Below are positions 52,581-61,807 of a DNA stretch of 64,000 nt, piece after piece. Every line of letters starts with the position of its first letter. Position 1 is the first letter of the stretch. The stretch is from NCBI RefSeq assembly GCF_003992115.1, contig NZ_RQUX01000006.1:62001-126000 (forward strand), written 5' to 3'. The position numbers and the translations under genes are program-made. The notes under the pieces are model-generated. The model was not told where the DNA came from and ran no database searches. It was given only the letters and a program-made list of their open reading frames with translations. Origin of the DNA: Veillonella ratti (GTDB taxonomy: Bacteria > Bacillota > Negativicutes > Veillonellales > Veillonellaceae).

Positions 52581-53555
52581 ATGTTATTGTCAGTAGTAGT
52601 GCCCGTATATAATGAAGAGGCAAATATAAAAAAATTCTACAGCTCGGTCAAAAAAGTGCTGAACACGCTACCTTACGACCAGGAAATTATCTTCGTCGAT
52701 GATGGTTCGTCCGATGATTCGGCGACTATGCTCAGCCATATTGCGGCTGAAGATAAAGATGTTAAGGTGTTGTTGTTGGCCCGTAATTTCGGCCATCAAT
52801 TGGCACTGACCTGTGGACTTGATTATTCCACCGGTGATGCGGTCATTACTATGGATGGTGATATGCAGCATCCGCCGGAATTGATTCCGGAATTAGTTCG
52901 ACTTTGGGAAGAAGGCCACGATGTAGTGCGCACCATTCGTGATTCCACGGAAGATGCGGGCTGGGCTAAATCTTTCACATCAAAATATTATTACAAATTA
53001 ATGAACATAATGGCCAATGTGCCAATTGTAGAAGGGGGCTCCGATTTCCGTCTGATGAATCGTCGCGCCTTGGATACCTTGCTGCGTTTCCGTGAGCACG
53101 GTCGCTTTTTGCGCGGCATCGTAGGGGCTATCGGCTATAAGCAAGCGGAAATCCACTTTGTGGCGCCACCGCGTTTTGCCGGCAAATCCAAGTTCAGTGT
53201 GCGCAAAATGTTGCACTTTGCCTTGGACGGCATTGCGGCTTTTTCAAAAGTACCGCTAAGGGCCGCTTTTTATATCGGTCTGATTTGCGGCTTATTGAGC
53301 TTGCTCATGATTTTGCATATTCTATATGTGCATTTCTTCACCGACTCCGCTGTAAGCGGCTGGGCTACTTTGGGCGTTGCTATTTTCTTCTTAGGTGGTG
53401 TACAGCTCGTCGGTATCGGTATTATCGGTGAATATGTGGGCCGTGTGTTTGAAGAAGTTAAGCACCGACCGTTATATTGGATTCGCGGCGGTTATAATAT
53501 TGACGACGCCAATCAATCGCAAGGGCATAATAATGCACCAAAACGAGGTTTATAA
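52581..53555 (+). CDS. Glycosyltransferase family 2, polyprenyl-phosphate type
   Basis: A 324-residue GT-A enzyme of the dolichyl/undecaprenyl-phosphate sugar transferase kind (GtrB/ArnC-like). Visible are VVPVYNEEANI, IIFVDDGSSDDS, TMDGDMQHPPELI (metal site) and FAGKSKFSVRKM, then two C-terminal membrane helices (about 230-300). It would load a sugar onto a lipid carrier for envelope modification. The start at 52581 follows GGAGGCGG; a start 60 bases up lies within the promoter. The sugar cannot be read. Its stop codon lies in a direct repeat. Confidence 0.87.
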   Translation: MLLSVVVPVYNEEANIKKFYSSVKKVLNTLPYDQEIIFVDDGSSDDSATMLSHIAAEDKDVKVLLLARNFGHQLALTCGLDYSTGDAVITMDGDMQHPPELIPELVRLWEEGHDVVRTIRDSTEDAGWAKSFTSKYYYKLMNIMANVPIVEGGSDFRLMNRRALDTLLRFREHGRFLRGIVGAIGYKQAEIHFVAPPRFAGKSKFSVRKMLHFALDGIAAFSKVPLRAAFYIGLICGLLSLLMILHILYVHFFTDSAVSGWATLGVAIFFLGGVQLVGIGIIGEYVGRVFEEVKHRPLYWIRGGYNIDDANQSQGHNNAPKRGL

Positions 53556-53585
53556 TACAGTAAGTTGTAGCGTATAATACAGTAA
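53551..53585 (+). repeat. Direct repeat across the GT2 stop codon
   Basis: TATAATACAGTAA occurs at 53551-53563 and 53573-53585, 22 bases apart; the first includes the TAA stop. A shorter GATAATAC follows. Confidence 0.7.
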
Positions 53586-53674
53586 ATCGAAACTGATAAT
53601 ACGCCTAAGCGAAGTGTAATGAGTAAATAATATAGCTGTCTAAGGCTAGTTAATAGTCATCTGCAAACTATTTG

Positions 53675-53683
53675 TGGTATAAT
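53675..53683 (+). promoter_or_regulatory. Extended -10 promoter of the NlpC/P60 gene
   Basis: TGG then TATAAT (53678-53683), an extended -10, with TAGTCA (53654-53659) as a weak -35. It lies about 76 bases before the start. Confidence 0.5.
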
Positions 53684-53758
53684 TATAAGAAGACAGTTTT
53701 GACGTAAGGAGAACCTGTTGAAGTATGGGTACTCAGAGACTAGTTTGAGGATAGTACT

Positions 53759-54703
53759 ATGAAATCAATTAAAAGAAAAGTCGCCATCACAGCGGCAGTA
53801 ATGTTAATGGTCAGCACACAATTCGTCAGTGCGGCCGGGTATACGTATGGCGCTAAAGGCGGCGACATTTCGGCTATTCAGAAGAAGTTGATTGCAGCCG
53901 GATATAATGCACGACTCAATGGCGAGTATGATGCGAATACCAAATGGGCAGTACGCCTATATCAAAAAGATAACAATTTACCGGTGAACGGTGTTTTAGA
54001 TGCTGTTACTTATAAGAAATTAATGGGTAAAGAGCTTGATGAACATGTGGTAGCCGGTTTGGGCCGTATGTCTGATGATAAGATTGCCGCGGAAATGGCG
54101 GCTGGTCGTAAAGCTACGGTTCAGAAAAAGACTGCGGCAGCAGCAACTGATACAACGGCTGCCAAAACGACTAAAAAGACTAAGGTAAAAAATAACAAGT
54201 CAAATAAAAACGGCGATGCGAAAGTACAAGCGGTAGCCAAGAAAAATACCGCTACGATAAAGTCAAAGACACCGACAAATGGTATTCTCGATCCAATCGC
54301 TCCGGACTTTATTTTTACTAAAACCGGTAAGGTATCAAAGTCTATCAGTGAAATTATTACTGAAGCGGAACGTTATCGCGGTGTGCCGTATGTATTCGGT
54401 GGCGCTACTCCGCAGGGCTTTGACTGCTCCGGCTATGTGCGCTATGTATTTGCCAAATCAGGGATTGATTTGCCGCGCAGTGCGGATGAACAATATTTGG
54501 TAGGCCAGAAAATCGGGAAGCATAATTTGCAGCCCGGCGATTTAGTGTTCTTCCAAACCTATGAAGAGGGCGTATCCCATTCGGGGATTTATATCGGCGA
54601 CGGTAAATTTATCAGTGCCACTTCCAGTAGCGGCGTAGCTATAGCCAGTGTTAATGACAGTTATTGGGGCGAGCGGTATATCGGTGCCAAACGCGTAATG
54701 TAA
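53759..54703 (+). CDS. NlpC/P60 peptidoglycan hydrolase with peptidoglycan-binding domain
   Basis: A 314-residue exported hydrolase. Signal peptide about 1-26 (VSAAG). PG_binding_1 domain about 29-95 (GDISAIQKKLIAAGYNARLNGEYD). A Lys/Thr/Ala-rich linker (about 110-190). NlpC/P60 domain about 195-314 with the catalytic Cys in GFDCSGYVRYVF, the His in SHSGIYIGDGKF, and an ATSSSGVAIASV end. Likely a DL-endopeptidase cutting peptide stems in the periplasm. A perfect hairpin follows. Ribosome site is a weak GAGG. Identity is secure; specificity not. Confidence 0.94.
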   Translation: MKSIKRKVAITAAVMLMVSTQFVSAAGYTYGAKGGDISAIQKKLIAAGYNARLNGEYDANTKWAVRLYQKDNNLPVNGVLDAVTYKKLMGKELDEHVVAGLGRMSDDKIAAEMAAGRKATVQKKTAAAATDTTAAKTTKKTKVKNNKSNKNGDAKVQAVAKKNTATIKSKTPTNGILDPIAPDFIFTKTGKVSKSISEIITEAERYRGVPYVFGGATPQGFDCSGYVRYVFAKSGIDLPRSADEQYLVGQKIGKHNLQPGDLVFFQTYEEGVSHSGIYIGDGKFISATSSSGVAIASVNDSYWGERYIGAKRVM

Positions 54704-54707
54704 ATGA

Positions 54708-54741
54708 GCAACATATAAATTATGTGAATGTGCAATGTTGC
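54708..54741 (+). other. Inverted repeat just after the NlpC/P60 gene
   Basis: GCAACAT (54708-54714) pairs with ATGTTGC (54735-54741). No T-run follows. It stands before the strong terminator at 54766. Confidence 0.35.
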
Positions 54742-54765
54742 GTTATGTCAAATTAAGATATTTTG

Positions 54766-54791
54766 AAGAGGAGGCCCATGCCTCCTCTTTT
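54766..54791 (+). terminator. Strong terminator before the metal transporter genes
   Basis: AAGAGGAGGC (54766-54775) pairs perfectly with GCCTCCTCTT (54780-54789) around CCAT; the next bases are TT. Confidence 0.8.
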
Positions 54792-54815
54792 AGCCTATAA
54801 AGTGAGGTTTTGCGG

Positions 54816-55526
54816 ATGGGAGAAATTACTGTCGCTAAGGTACAGTTTAATTATGAGCAGGACACCGTAATCAGTGAAGTGTCGCTGACGATTCCGGAAG
54901 GGGATTTTACGGTTATCGTAGGTCCTAACGGAGCGGGGAAGACAACCTTTTTACGCCTCATTGCGGGGCTTTTAAAACCGGCAAGCGGTCAAATTACGAT
55001 TGACGGTTATTCGGTTAGCGAGGCACAACAAAAAGGTCTCCTTCATTTGGTGCCGCAGATTTATAACAAAAATGCGGCTCAATTTCCTGCTACTTGCGGT
55101 GAAATTGTAGAGTTGGGTTTGCGCATTCGCGGTATGGGCCGCGCGGAACGGAAGGCCAAAGCTCATGAAGCCTTGGCGCAAGTGGGGATGGCTGAATTTA
55201 CCCATCGCCGCATCGGTGATTTGAGCGGTGGCCAACAGCAGCGCGTCATGATTGCTCAGGCCTTGGCGCGAAATCCGAAATACTTGCTTTTGGATGAACC
55301 GACCAGCGGTATTGATTTTCAGGTGAGTGCTCATATTTTTCAGCTCTTACGCAGTTTATGTGATAAGGGTATGACGATTATTATGGTTACCCATGATATT
55401 GAGGATGCCTGTAAGGAAGCTGACCAGGTAATTTGTATCGACCGTCACGTTTGTTATAACGGTGACAGTCAAGGATTTTTGAAAAGCCATAAGAATACGC
55501 CGCTCGCATGGCATATAGGAGGTTAA
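54816..55526 (+). CDS. Metal ABC transporter ATPase (ZnuC-like)
   Basis: ATPase of a zinc/manganese-type ABC importer. In 236 residues: Walker [18 protein letters not shown], signature LSGGQQQRVMIAQALARNP, Walker B YLLLDEPTSGID, and VTHDIED. The start at ATG 54816 (the TTG at 54810 is an alternative) follows GTGAGG. It precedes a permease by one base. A substrate-binding protein is not seen in this window. Metal inferred from family, not from the sequence. Confidence 0.9.
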   Translation: MGEITVAKVQFNYEQDTVISEVSLTIPEGDFTVIVGPNGAGKTTFLRLIAGLLKPASGQITIDGYSVSEAQQKGLLHLVPQIYNKNAAQFPATCGEIVELGLRIRGMGRAERKAKAHEALAQVGMAEFTHRRIGDLSGGQQQRVMIAQALARNPKYLLLDEPTSGIDFQVSAHIFQLLRSLCDKGMTIIMVTHDIEDACKEADQVICIDRHVCYNGDSQGFLKSHKNTPLAWHIGG

Positions 55527-55527
55527 C

Positions 55528-56334
55528 GTGGATATATTTACCTATGAATTTATGCAGCGAGCCTTTATGGCCGGTTTAATTGTAGCCCTAATGTGTCCTT
55601 TAATCGGTACTTTTATCGTTATTAAACGGCAATCGCTCTTAAGTGAAGGGCTCGGTCACGTAGCCTTTGCGGGCGTTACGGGGGCTTCGTTATTATCAAT
55701 TTATCCGCCTTTGGGTGCCGCTATATTAACAGTGCTTACGGCTATCGGTATTGAGTTGGTGCGCCGCCGTCAGAATCAATATACCGACATGATTTTGGCC
55801 TTATTCTTTTATACCGGTTTGGCCTTGGCCGTAATTTTTGCGACTATGACTAAAATGCCGAGTACGGGCCTTTTGAACTTTCTGTTTGGCAGTATTTTGA
55901 CTGTAACGGATACGGATATTATGACAATTGCCGGGGTGGCCGTCATTGTGGCCCTGACCGTATATATTATGTATTCGAAATTATTATTTACCGCTTTTGA
56001 CGAACAGATTGCCGTGACCGCGGGGATTGCCGTTGGGCGCATCAATATGCTCTTCGCTATTTTGACCGCCTTAGTAGTGGTTATGGGGATGACCATTGTC
56101 GGTATTTTGCTTATCGGGGCACTCATGATTGTACCGGTAGCGGCTGCCCACTTATGGCGCCGCGGTTTTGGCCAAACGCTTATAATCAGTGAAATTTATT
56201 CATTAGCCAGCGTCAGTCTTGGACTTTTGGGGGCTTTTGAATATGATTTGGCACCGGGCGGGACCATCGTGCTGGTGGCAATTCTGGGCTATGCCTTAAC
56301 TTTTGCCATTACGGTGGCGCGTGACCGAAAATAG
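55528..56334 (+). CDS. Metal ABC transporter permease (ZnuB-like)
   Basis: A 268-residue permease of the ABC-3 family, with about eight to nine hydrophobic segments and MCPLIGTFIVIKRQSLLSEGLGHVAFAGV near the start, characteristic of zinc/manganese permeases. It starts with GTG one base after the ATPase gene, following TAGGAGG. The gene pair alone lacks the binding protein. Confidence 0.9.
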   Translation: MDIFTYEFMQRAFMAGLIVALMCPLIGTFIVIKRQSLLSEGLGHVAFAGVTGASLLSIYPPLGAAILTVLTAIGIELVRRRQNQYTDMILALFFYTGLALAVIFATMTKMPSTGLLNFLFGSILTVTDTDIMTIAGVAVIVALTVYIMYSKLLFTAFDEQIAVTAGIAVGRINMLFAILTALVVVMGMTIVGILLIGALMIVPVAAAHLWRRGFGQTLIISEIYSLASVSLGLLGAFEYDLAPGGTIVLVAILGYALTFAITVARDRK

Positions 56335-56348
56335 GCATAACTAAAAAA

Positions 56349-56378
56349 TAGACAAACATAGACAATAAGGCTTATAAT
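56349..56378 (+). promoter_or_regulatory. alaS promoter
   Basis: TAGACA (56349-56354), 18 bases, TATAAT (56373-56378). The leader to alaS is short and no T-box is visible. Confidence 0.55.
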
Positions 56379-56414
56379 AAAGAGAATTCATATTTATTTA
56401 GGAGGCTGAAACTC

Positions 56415-59024
56415 ATGAAGGGTAATGAGCTGCGTCAGGCTTATTTAAAATTTTTTGAAAGCAAACAACATTTAATCTTAGACAGTTTTTCCTTAATTCC
56501 GGAAAACGATCCTTCGTTGTTATTAATCGGCGCCGGCATGGCACCGTTAAAACCGTTCTTTACGGGTAAATTGGTACCGCCTCGTACGCGTGTCACCACA
56601 TGCCAGAAATGTATTCGTACCGGCGATATTGAAAACGTAGGCCGCACGGCGCGTCATCATACTTTTTTTGAAATGCTCGGCAACTTCTCGTTCGGCGATT
56701 ATTTTAAAAAAGACGCCATTCATTGGGCCTGGGAATTTTTGACGGAAGTTATTAAACTCGACAAAAATCGCTTATATGTAACCGTATATCCTGATGACCA
56801 GGAAGCCTACGATATTTGGCATAAAGAAGTAGGTATGCCGGAAGACCACATTACTCGCTTGGAAGATAACTTCTGGGAAATCGGGGAAGGTCCTTGCGGT
56901 CCGGACAGCGAAATTTTCTACGACCTCGGCGAATCCCGCGGTTGCGGTGAACCGGATTGTGCACCGGGTTGTGATTGCGATCGTTATCTTGAAATTTGGA
57001 ACCTCGTGTTCACTCAATTTAACCGTACCGCTGACGGTGAATATGTACCGCTTGAAAAGAAAAACATTGATACCGGTGCCGGTCTCGAACGTTTGGCATC
57101 TGTATTACAGAATAAAGAAAGTAACTTTGAAACGGATTTAATTTTCCCAATCATTGAAAAAGCGGCTGAAATGGCGAAGGTAACCTATCACACTGATGCC
57201 AATACGGACGTATCCCTCAAAGTTATCGGCGACCATGCCCGTGCTATTACCGTACTCATCAGCGATGGCGTTTTACCATCCAATGAAGGTCGCGGTTATG
57301 TATTACGCCGTATTTTGCGTCGTGCTGTACGTCACGGTCGTTTACTCGGTATCGAAGGTCGTTTCTTGACCGATTTGGTTGACGTGGTTATCGACATTTT
57401 AGGCTCCGGCGTACCGGGTCTTATTGAAAAACAAGACTTCATCAAACGCGTTGTAGCCAATGAAGAAGACCGTTTCAACCAGACTTTGGCACAGGGCCTT
57501 GATATGCTCGGTGCTTTGATTAACGAATTAAAAGAATCTAAAGCTACGGAAGTTCCCGGTGCTGAAGTATTCAAATTATATGACACGTACGGATTCCCTT
57601 GGGAACTTACGGAAGAAATTGCCGGCGAAGCAGGCCTTACCATCGACATGGCCGGTTTTGAAAGTGCTATGGCAGAACAGCGTGCTCGTGCCCGTGCGGC
57701 TCGTGAAGACGTAGATGCCAAAGTGGCTACACCGGACATTACCTTCCTTCGCGATGAAAAATTGACCGATGATGAATCTGCTACTTCCTCTGAAATCCTT
57801 ATGCTCGGTGAAGGCGCTACCCGCCTTGACAGTGCGTCGGACGGCATGGAAGTCACTCTCATCGTACGCACTACGCCGTTCCACGCTGAAGGGGGCGGTC
57901 AGTTAGGTGATACCGGTTTCATCGTAGGCCCTATGGGTAAAATGGAAGTTCATACGACCAAGAAATTACCGGAAGGCACAACCTACCATGTAGGTACCAT
58001 TGTGGAAGGTAATTTACAGGTTGGCGATACGGTTCAGTTAGAAGTGGATACTACTCGTCGTCTTGCCATGGCTCGTAATCACACGGCTACCCATTTATTG
58101 CATGCCGCTTTGAAACAAGTATTGGGCAATCACGTTAATCAGGCCGGTTCCTTAGTAATGCCGGACCGCTTGCGTTTTGACTTTACTCATTTCTCCCCGG
58201 TAACGGCGGATGAATTGAAACAAATTACCGATTTGGTAAACGGTGAAATCTTAAAAGCAGTAAGCTTGAACATCCAAGAAATGTCCATGGACGAAGCTAA
58301 AAAATTAGGCGCTATGGCACTCTTCGGTGAAAAATACGGCGACCGCGTACGCGTAGTTACGGTACCTGATTTCAGTATTGAACTCTGCGGCGGTTCCCAT
58401 GTAGTGAATACGGCCGTTATCGGCACATTCCGCATCTTGTCGGAAGGCGGTATCGGTTCCGGCGTACGTCGTATCGAAGCGGTAACCGGTGAAGCCGCTT
58501 TAGCATTGGCTCAAAAAGAACAGGCTGAACTTCGTGAAGTGGCTACGCTTCTTAAAACGAAACCGGAAGATATCGTAGCGCGTGCGCAGCAGCTCGTGGA
58601 AGAAACTAAACAGTTGGAACACGAATTGGCAGCAGCTCGTAAAGAATTGATGTCCGGCGGTCTTGATGCGGTCTTGAACACCGCTTTTGATGCCGGTGAA
58701 TTCAAAGCCGTAGTAGCGGATGTTAAAGCAGCCGATATGGATGAACTTCGCAGCACCGCCGATATGGTTCGTGATAAAATCGGTTCCGGTATCGTTTTAT
58801 TGGGTATGGCTGGTGACGACAAAGTTAACTTTGTCTGCATGGCTACCAAAGATGCCGTTAAAGCCGGATTCCACGCCGGTAACATCGTTAAAGCGACTGC
58901 TCAGGCAGCCGGCGGTAACGGCGGCGGACGCCCTGATATGGCACAAGCGGGCGGTAAAAATCCAAGTGCCTTACAAAATGCTTTAGAAAAAGGTAAAGAA
59001 ACTATCCTTTCTATGGTAAAATAG
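56415..59024 (+). CDS. alaS: Alanyl-tRNA synthetase
   Basis: Charges tRNA-Ala and edits mis-charged serine and glycine. The 869-residue protein has the class II core (1-~370, beginning RQAYLKFFESKQHLILDSFSL and with RTARHHTFFEMLGNFSFGDYFKK), the editing domain with zinc-binding NHTATHLLHAAL and ELCGGSHVVNT, and the C-Ala domain (about 740-869). AGGAGG precedes the ATG. It begins the conserved block alaS-ireB-ruvX-DUF1292-mltG. Confidence 0.97.
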   Translation: MKGNELRQAYLKFFESKQHLILDSFSLIPENDPSLLLIGAGMAPLKPFFTGKLVPPRTRVTTCQKCIRTGDIENVGRTARHHTFFEMLGNFSFGDYFKKDAIHWAWEFLTEVIKLDKNRLYVTVYPDDQEAYDIWHKEVGMPEDHITRLEDNFWEIGEGPCGPDSEIFYDLGESRGCGEPDCAPGCDCDRYLEIWNLVFTQFNRTADGEYVPLEKKNIDTGAGLERLASVLQNKESNFETDLIFPIIEKAAEMAKVTYHTDANTDVSLKVIGDHARAITVLISDGVLPSNEGRGYVLRRILRRAVRHGRLLGIEGRFLTDLVDVVIDILGSGVPGLIEKQDFIKRVVANEEDRFNQTLAQGLDMLGALINELKESKATEVPGAEVFKLYDTYGFPWELTEEIAGEAGLTIDMAGFESAMAEQRARARAAREDVDAKVATPDITFLRDEKLTDDESATSSEILMLGEGATRLDSASDGMEVTLIVRTTPFHAEGGGQLGDTGFIVGPMGKMEVHTTKKLPEGTTYHVGTIVEGNLQVGDTVQLEVDTTRRLAMARNHTATHLLHAALKQVLGNHVNQAGSLVMPDRLRFDFTHFSPVTADELKQITDLVNGEILKAVSLNIQEMSMDEAKKLGAMALFGEKYGDRVRVVTVPDFSIELCGGSHVVNTAVIGTFRILSEGGIGSGVRRIEAVTGEAALALAQKEQAELREVATLLKTKPEDIVARAQQLVEETKQLEHELAAARKELMSGGLDAVLNTAFDAGEFKAVVADVKAADMDELRSTADMVRDKIGSGIVLLGMAGDDKVNFVCMATKDAVKAGFHAGNIVKATAQAAGGNGGGRPDMAQAGGKNPSALQNALEKGKETILSMVK

Positions 59025-59048
59025 AAGTATGCCAGATTAATAGTCTGT

Positions 59049-59084
59049 CAGTGCGCCTTAACTAATCGGTTAAGCCCAGCACTG
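59049..59084 (+). other. Hairpin between alaS and ireB
   Basis: CAGTGC pairs with GCACTG and the inner CTTAAC with GTTAAG. No T-run follows, so termination is doubtful; it could be a processing or stability element. Confidence 0.4.
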
Positions 59085-59103
59085 CTATAAAGGAGGCTTT
59101 AGC

Positions 59104-59361
59104 ATGAGTGTATCAGATGAAACTATGATGTTTCAGAAAGTAAATGATGTTCCTTCCGCCAGTGAAGTGTTACGTGATGTATATCACGCTTTGCAGGAAA
59201 AGGGATATAACCCGGTGGAACAAATAGTAGGTTTTCTTATCTCCGGCGAGCCTACCTACATTACCAGCTACAACAATGCGCGCAGCATGATTCGTCGCTT
59301 GGATCGTGATGAGCTCATCGAAGAATTGGTTAATGAGTATGTAAAGGCTAAGAAACTATAA
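59104..59361 (+). CDS. ireB: IreB family regulatory phosphoprotein
   Basis: An 85-residue protein of the UPF0297/IreB family, a phosphorylation target of the PASTA kinase IreK in Enterococcus, there controlling cephalosporin tolerance. It begins [15 protein letters not shown], with a threonine at position 7, near where the enterococcal phosphosites are. The remainder ([27 protein letters not shown]) is the conserved core. Whether the kinase exists here is not shown. AGGAGG precedes the ATG; its stop overlaps ruvX. Confidence 0.93.
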   Translation: MSVSDETMMFQKVNDVPSASEVLRDVYHALQEKGYNPVEQIVGFLISGEPTYITSYNNARSMIRRLDRDELIEELVNEYVKAKKL

Positions 59362-59783
59362 TGCGAATTATGTCGTTGGATGTGGGCAGTCGTACTATCG
59401 GCGTCGCGTGTAGTGACGCCTTGTACATGACGGCTCAAGGTATCGAAACAATACGGCGCACTTCCTTAGAACGGGATTTCTCGCGATTGCAGGAACTGAT
59501 TACAGAGTATGAAGTAGAAGAAATCGTGGTGGGCATGCCCAAGAATATGAACGGTACTAAGGGCGATCGTGCGCTAAAAACGGAAGAGTTTGTCGCTAAA
59601 ATGCAGGAAGTCATTGATGTACCTGTTAAGTTTTGGGATGAACGACTCTCTACCGTTATGGCTGAACGTTCCTTGATTGCGGCCGATGTGAGTCGTAAGA
59701 AACGCAAGGATGTTATTGATAAAATGGCGGCGGTTGTTATTTTACAAGGATATTTAGACAGTCGTAGTAATTTAATCAAATAA
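59361..59783 (+). CDS. ruvX: Holliday junction resolvase-like protein RuvX
   Basis: RNase H-fold nuclease (YqgF) processing pre-16S rRNA and implicated in recombination. The 140-residue protein has [45 protein letters not shown] and the C-terminal [14 protein letters not shown]. It starts on the last base of the ireB stop. Confidence 0.95.
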   Translation: MRIMSLDVGSRTIGVACSDALYMTAQGIETIRRTSLERDFSRLQELITEYEVEEIVVGMPKNMNGTKGDRALKTEEFVAKMQEVIDVPVKFWDERLSTVMAERSLIAADVSRKKRKDVIDKMAAVVILQGYLDSRSNLIK

Positions 59784-59793
59784 GGAGGATACC

Positions 59794-60087
59794 ATGGCAG
59801 ATTTAGATTATGAAGGCGAAGTGACGGTTGTTACATTTACAGATGATGAAGGGCATGAAACGCATTATGAAGAAGATATGGTAATCAACTATGACGGTAA
59901 ACGTTTTGCCGTATTAGTTTCATTGCCACCGGAAGACTGTGAACCGGGTTGCAAATGCCACGAAGAACCGGAAGCCATCATTTCCCGTATCGATACGGAA
60001 GATGGTGAAGACGTCTATGTAGATCCGACCGAGGAAGAATTCGAGGCGGTTCTTGCTATTTATGAAGACGATTTTGTTGAAGAATAA
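59794..60087 (+). CDS. DUF1292 domain protein
   Basis: A 97-residue acidic protein matching DUF1292, a Firmicute family (YrzB in Bacillus) of unknown function. It carries a Cys-rich patch CEPGCKCHEEPE and an otherwise Glu/Asp-rich sequence. AAGGAGG precedes the ATG. Position between ruvX and mltG is as in Bacillus. Confidence 0.85.
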   Translation: MADLDYEGEVTVVTFTDDEGHETHYEEDMVINYDGKRFAVLVSLPPEDCEPGCKCHEEPEAIISRIDTEDGEDVYVDPTEEEFEAVLAIYEDDFVEE

Positions 60088-60106
60088 TCGGGTATAGGTT
60101 AAAAGG

Positions 60107-60131
60107 GAAAGAGGGGCCACGCCCCTCTTTC
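60107..60131 (+). terminator. Hairpin after DUF1292
   Basis: AAAGAGGGGC (60108-60117) pairs with GCCCCTCTTT (60121-60130), loop CAC. The following CGTATGTTT is a weak T-run. Confidence 0.65.
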
Positions 60132-60182
60132 GTATGTTTATAATCATTTTTGACAGCATGTTTCATAAGGAGTTTTTTATTT

Positions 60183-61190
60183 ATGGATAGACGTGTGAAG
60201 TGGATTGGAATTGGCGTCATCGGCGTTGTTCTGATTCTTTGCATCGCCATGATTACATTGTATTTAAAACCGAATTCTGTGGCCGGTACGCCGCAGGATG
60301 TTGTATTCACTGTTGATAAAGATCAAACGGGCGCCGAAATCGGTGATATGCTCTATGAAAAGGGCATTATCAGTTCGCCGACCACATTCCGTCTGGCATT
60401 ACGGCTCACCGGTTCTATGGATAAGTTGCAACAAGGTTACTATCAGATTCCGCAAAATGCCAGCTTGCGAGAAGTAATTGCCTTATTGCAAAAGGGTAAA
60501 TTGCAAGAAATTAAAGTCACCATTCCGGAAGGCTATACAATTCAGCAAATTGCCGATGAATTAGAAAAAGACGGCTTGGGCCCGAAAGAAGCTTTTTTAG
60601 AAAAAGCTAAGACCTATGTACCGTATCAATATATGTACGGACCGGCGAAAGTCGACTACCGTGTAGAAGGCTTCTTGTTCCCAAGTACCTATGAAATTCC
60701 TGTAGGCAGCACGCCGGAGGAGATTTTAAAACGCATGGCCGGTGAAATGAATAAGCAATTGACGCCGGAAATTCGCGCCCAAATTGAAGCTAAGCATATG
60801 ACGATTTTTGAATTCATAACATTGGCCTCTTTGGTAGAAAAAGAAGCTCTCTTTGATGAAGATCGTCCGATTATTGCGGCCGTATTCCTTAAACGCTTGC
60901 AAATCGGTATGCCCCTTCAATCCTGTGCCAGCATTCAGTATATTTTAGGTTACCCTAAGCCTCATATATCGATTGAAGATACAAAGTTACCAAGTCCGTA
61001 TAATACGTATATGCACGTTGGGTTACCGCCGGGACCGATTGCCAATCCGGGCATGAAATCCATGGAAGCGGTACTTAATGCGCCAAGTACGGATTATCTT
61101 TTCTTTGTAGCAGATAAAGAGGGTCATCACCACTTTACTAAAACATACGAAGAACATATGAAAATGGTAGAATCAATTTATGGGGAATAG
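60183..61190 (+). CDS. mltG: Endolytic transglycosylase MltG
   Basis: Membrane lytic transglycosylase that cuts nascent glycan strands. The 335-residue protein starts MDRRVKWIG with one membrane segment (about 7-28), then a LysM-like and YceG domain. The catalytic Glu is in LASLVEKEALFDEDRP, followed by FLKRLQIGMPLQSCASIQYILG. The ATG at 60183 (after AAGGAG) is chosen over an upstream in-frame start at 60150. Confidence 0.94.
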   Translation: MDRRVKWIGIGVIGVVLILCIAMITLYLKPNSVAGTPQDVVFTVDKDQTGAEIGDMLYEKGIISSPTTFRLALRLTGSMDKLQQGYYQIPQNASLREVIALLQKGKLQEIKVTIPEGYTIQQIADELEKDGLGPKEAFLEKAKTYVPYQYMYGPAKVDYRVEGFLFPSTYEIPVGSTPEEILKRMAGEMNKQLTPEIRAQIEAKHMTIFEFITLASLVEKEALFDEDRPIIAAVFLKRLQIGMPLQSCASIQYILGYPKPHISIEDTKLPSPYNTYMHVGLPPGPIANPGMKSMEAVLNAPSTDYLFFVADKEGHHHFTKTYEEHMKMVESIYGE

Positions 61191-61201
61191 TGGTGTGAGC
61201 T

Positions 61202-61804
61202 ATGCAATTAAAGGAAATTTTGAATGAGCAGCGCATTTATGCGATACTCAATAAAGTTCCGATTTTACGCGAATCGGAGGTCCATTTATTTGAAGAATTA
61301 ATCGGTTTGTATGAGCCGGCGCGGGTTCTTGAAGTGGGCACGGCCATCGGCTATTCGACGCTCCTCTTGGCAAAACATGCGGCTAAAGATGCGGAAATTG
61401 TATCCATTGAATTGGACGAACAACGACATAATATGGCTAAGCAATATATCGGTCAGTCCGAGTACAAGGATAACATCACTTTGCATTTGGGCGATGCCAA
61501 CGAAGTACTGACTAAGCTGGAGGGCACTTTTGACTTGGTGTTCTTGGATGGGCCGAAAGGTCAATACGGTAAACAGTTGGAACTCATAGAGCCTCATTTG
61601 GCTCCGGGGGCTGTTGTTTTAGCGGATAATGTCCTATTCAGAGGTTATGTGCGCGGGGATAAGGAAGCACCGCACCGTTATAAAACGATTGTTAAACGAT
61701 TACGTGAATATTTGGACATGGTTGAAGATAAATCGAAATTTAATACTACCATTTATCCTTTGGGTGATGGTATGAGTGTGAGTATATGGAAAGGTAATAA
61801 GTAA
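61202..61804 (+). CDS. O-methyltransferase, class I SAM-dependent
   Basis: A 200-residue family 3 O-methyltransferase. SAM-binding motif VLEVGTAIGYSTLLLAKHA, acidic loop IELDEQR and DLVFLDGPKGQYG. The equivalent Bacillus gene, YrrM, modifies tRNA; that activity here is inferred from position. It follows mltG by 11 bases and precedes a U32 peptidase by three. Confidence 0.9.
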   Translation: MQLKEILNEQRIYAILNKVPILRESEVHLFEELIGLYEPARVLEVGTAIGYSTLLLAKHAAKDAEIVSIELDEQRHNMAKQYIGQSEYKDNITLHLGDANEVLTKLEGTFDLVFLDGPKGQYGKQLELIEPHLAPGAVVLADNVLFRGYVRGDKEAPHRYKTIVKRLREYLDMVEDKSKFNTTIYPLGDGMSVSIWKGNK

Positions 61805-61807
61805 TAC

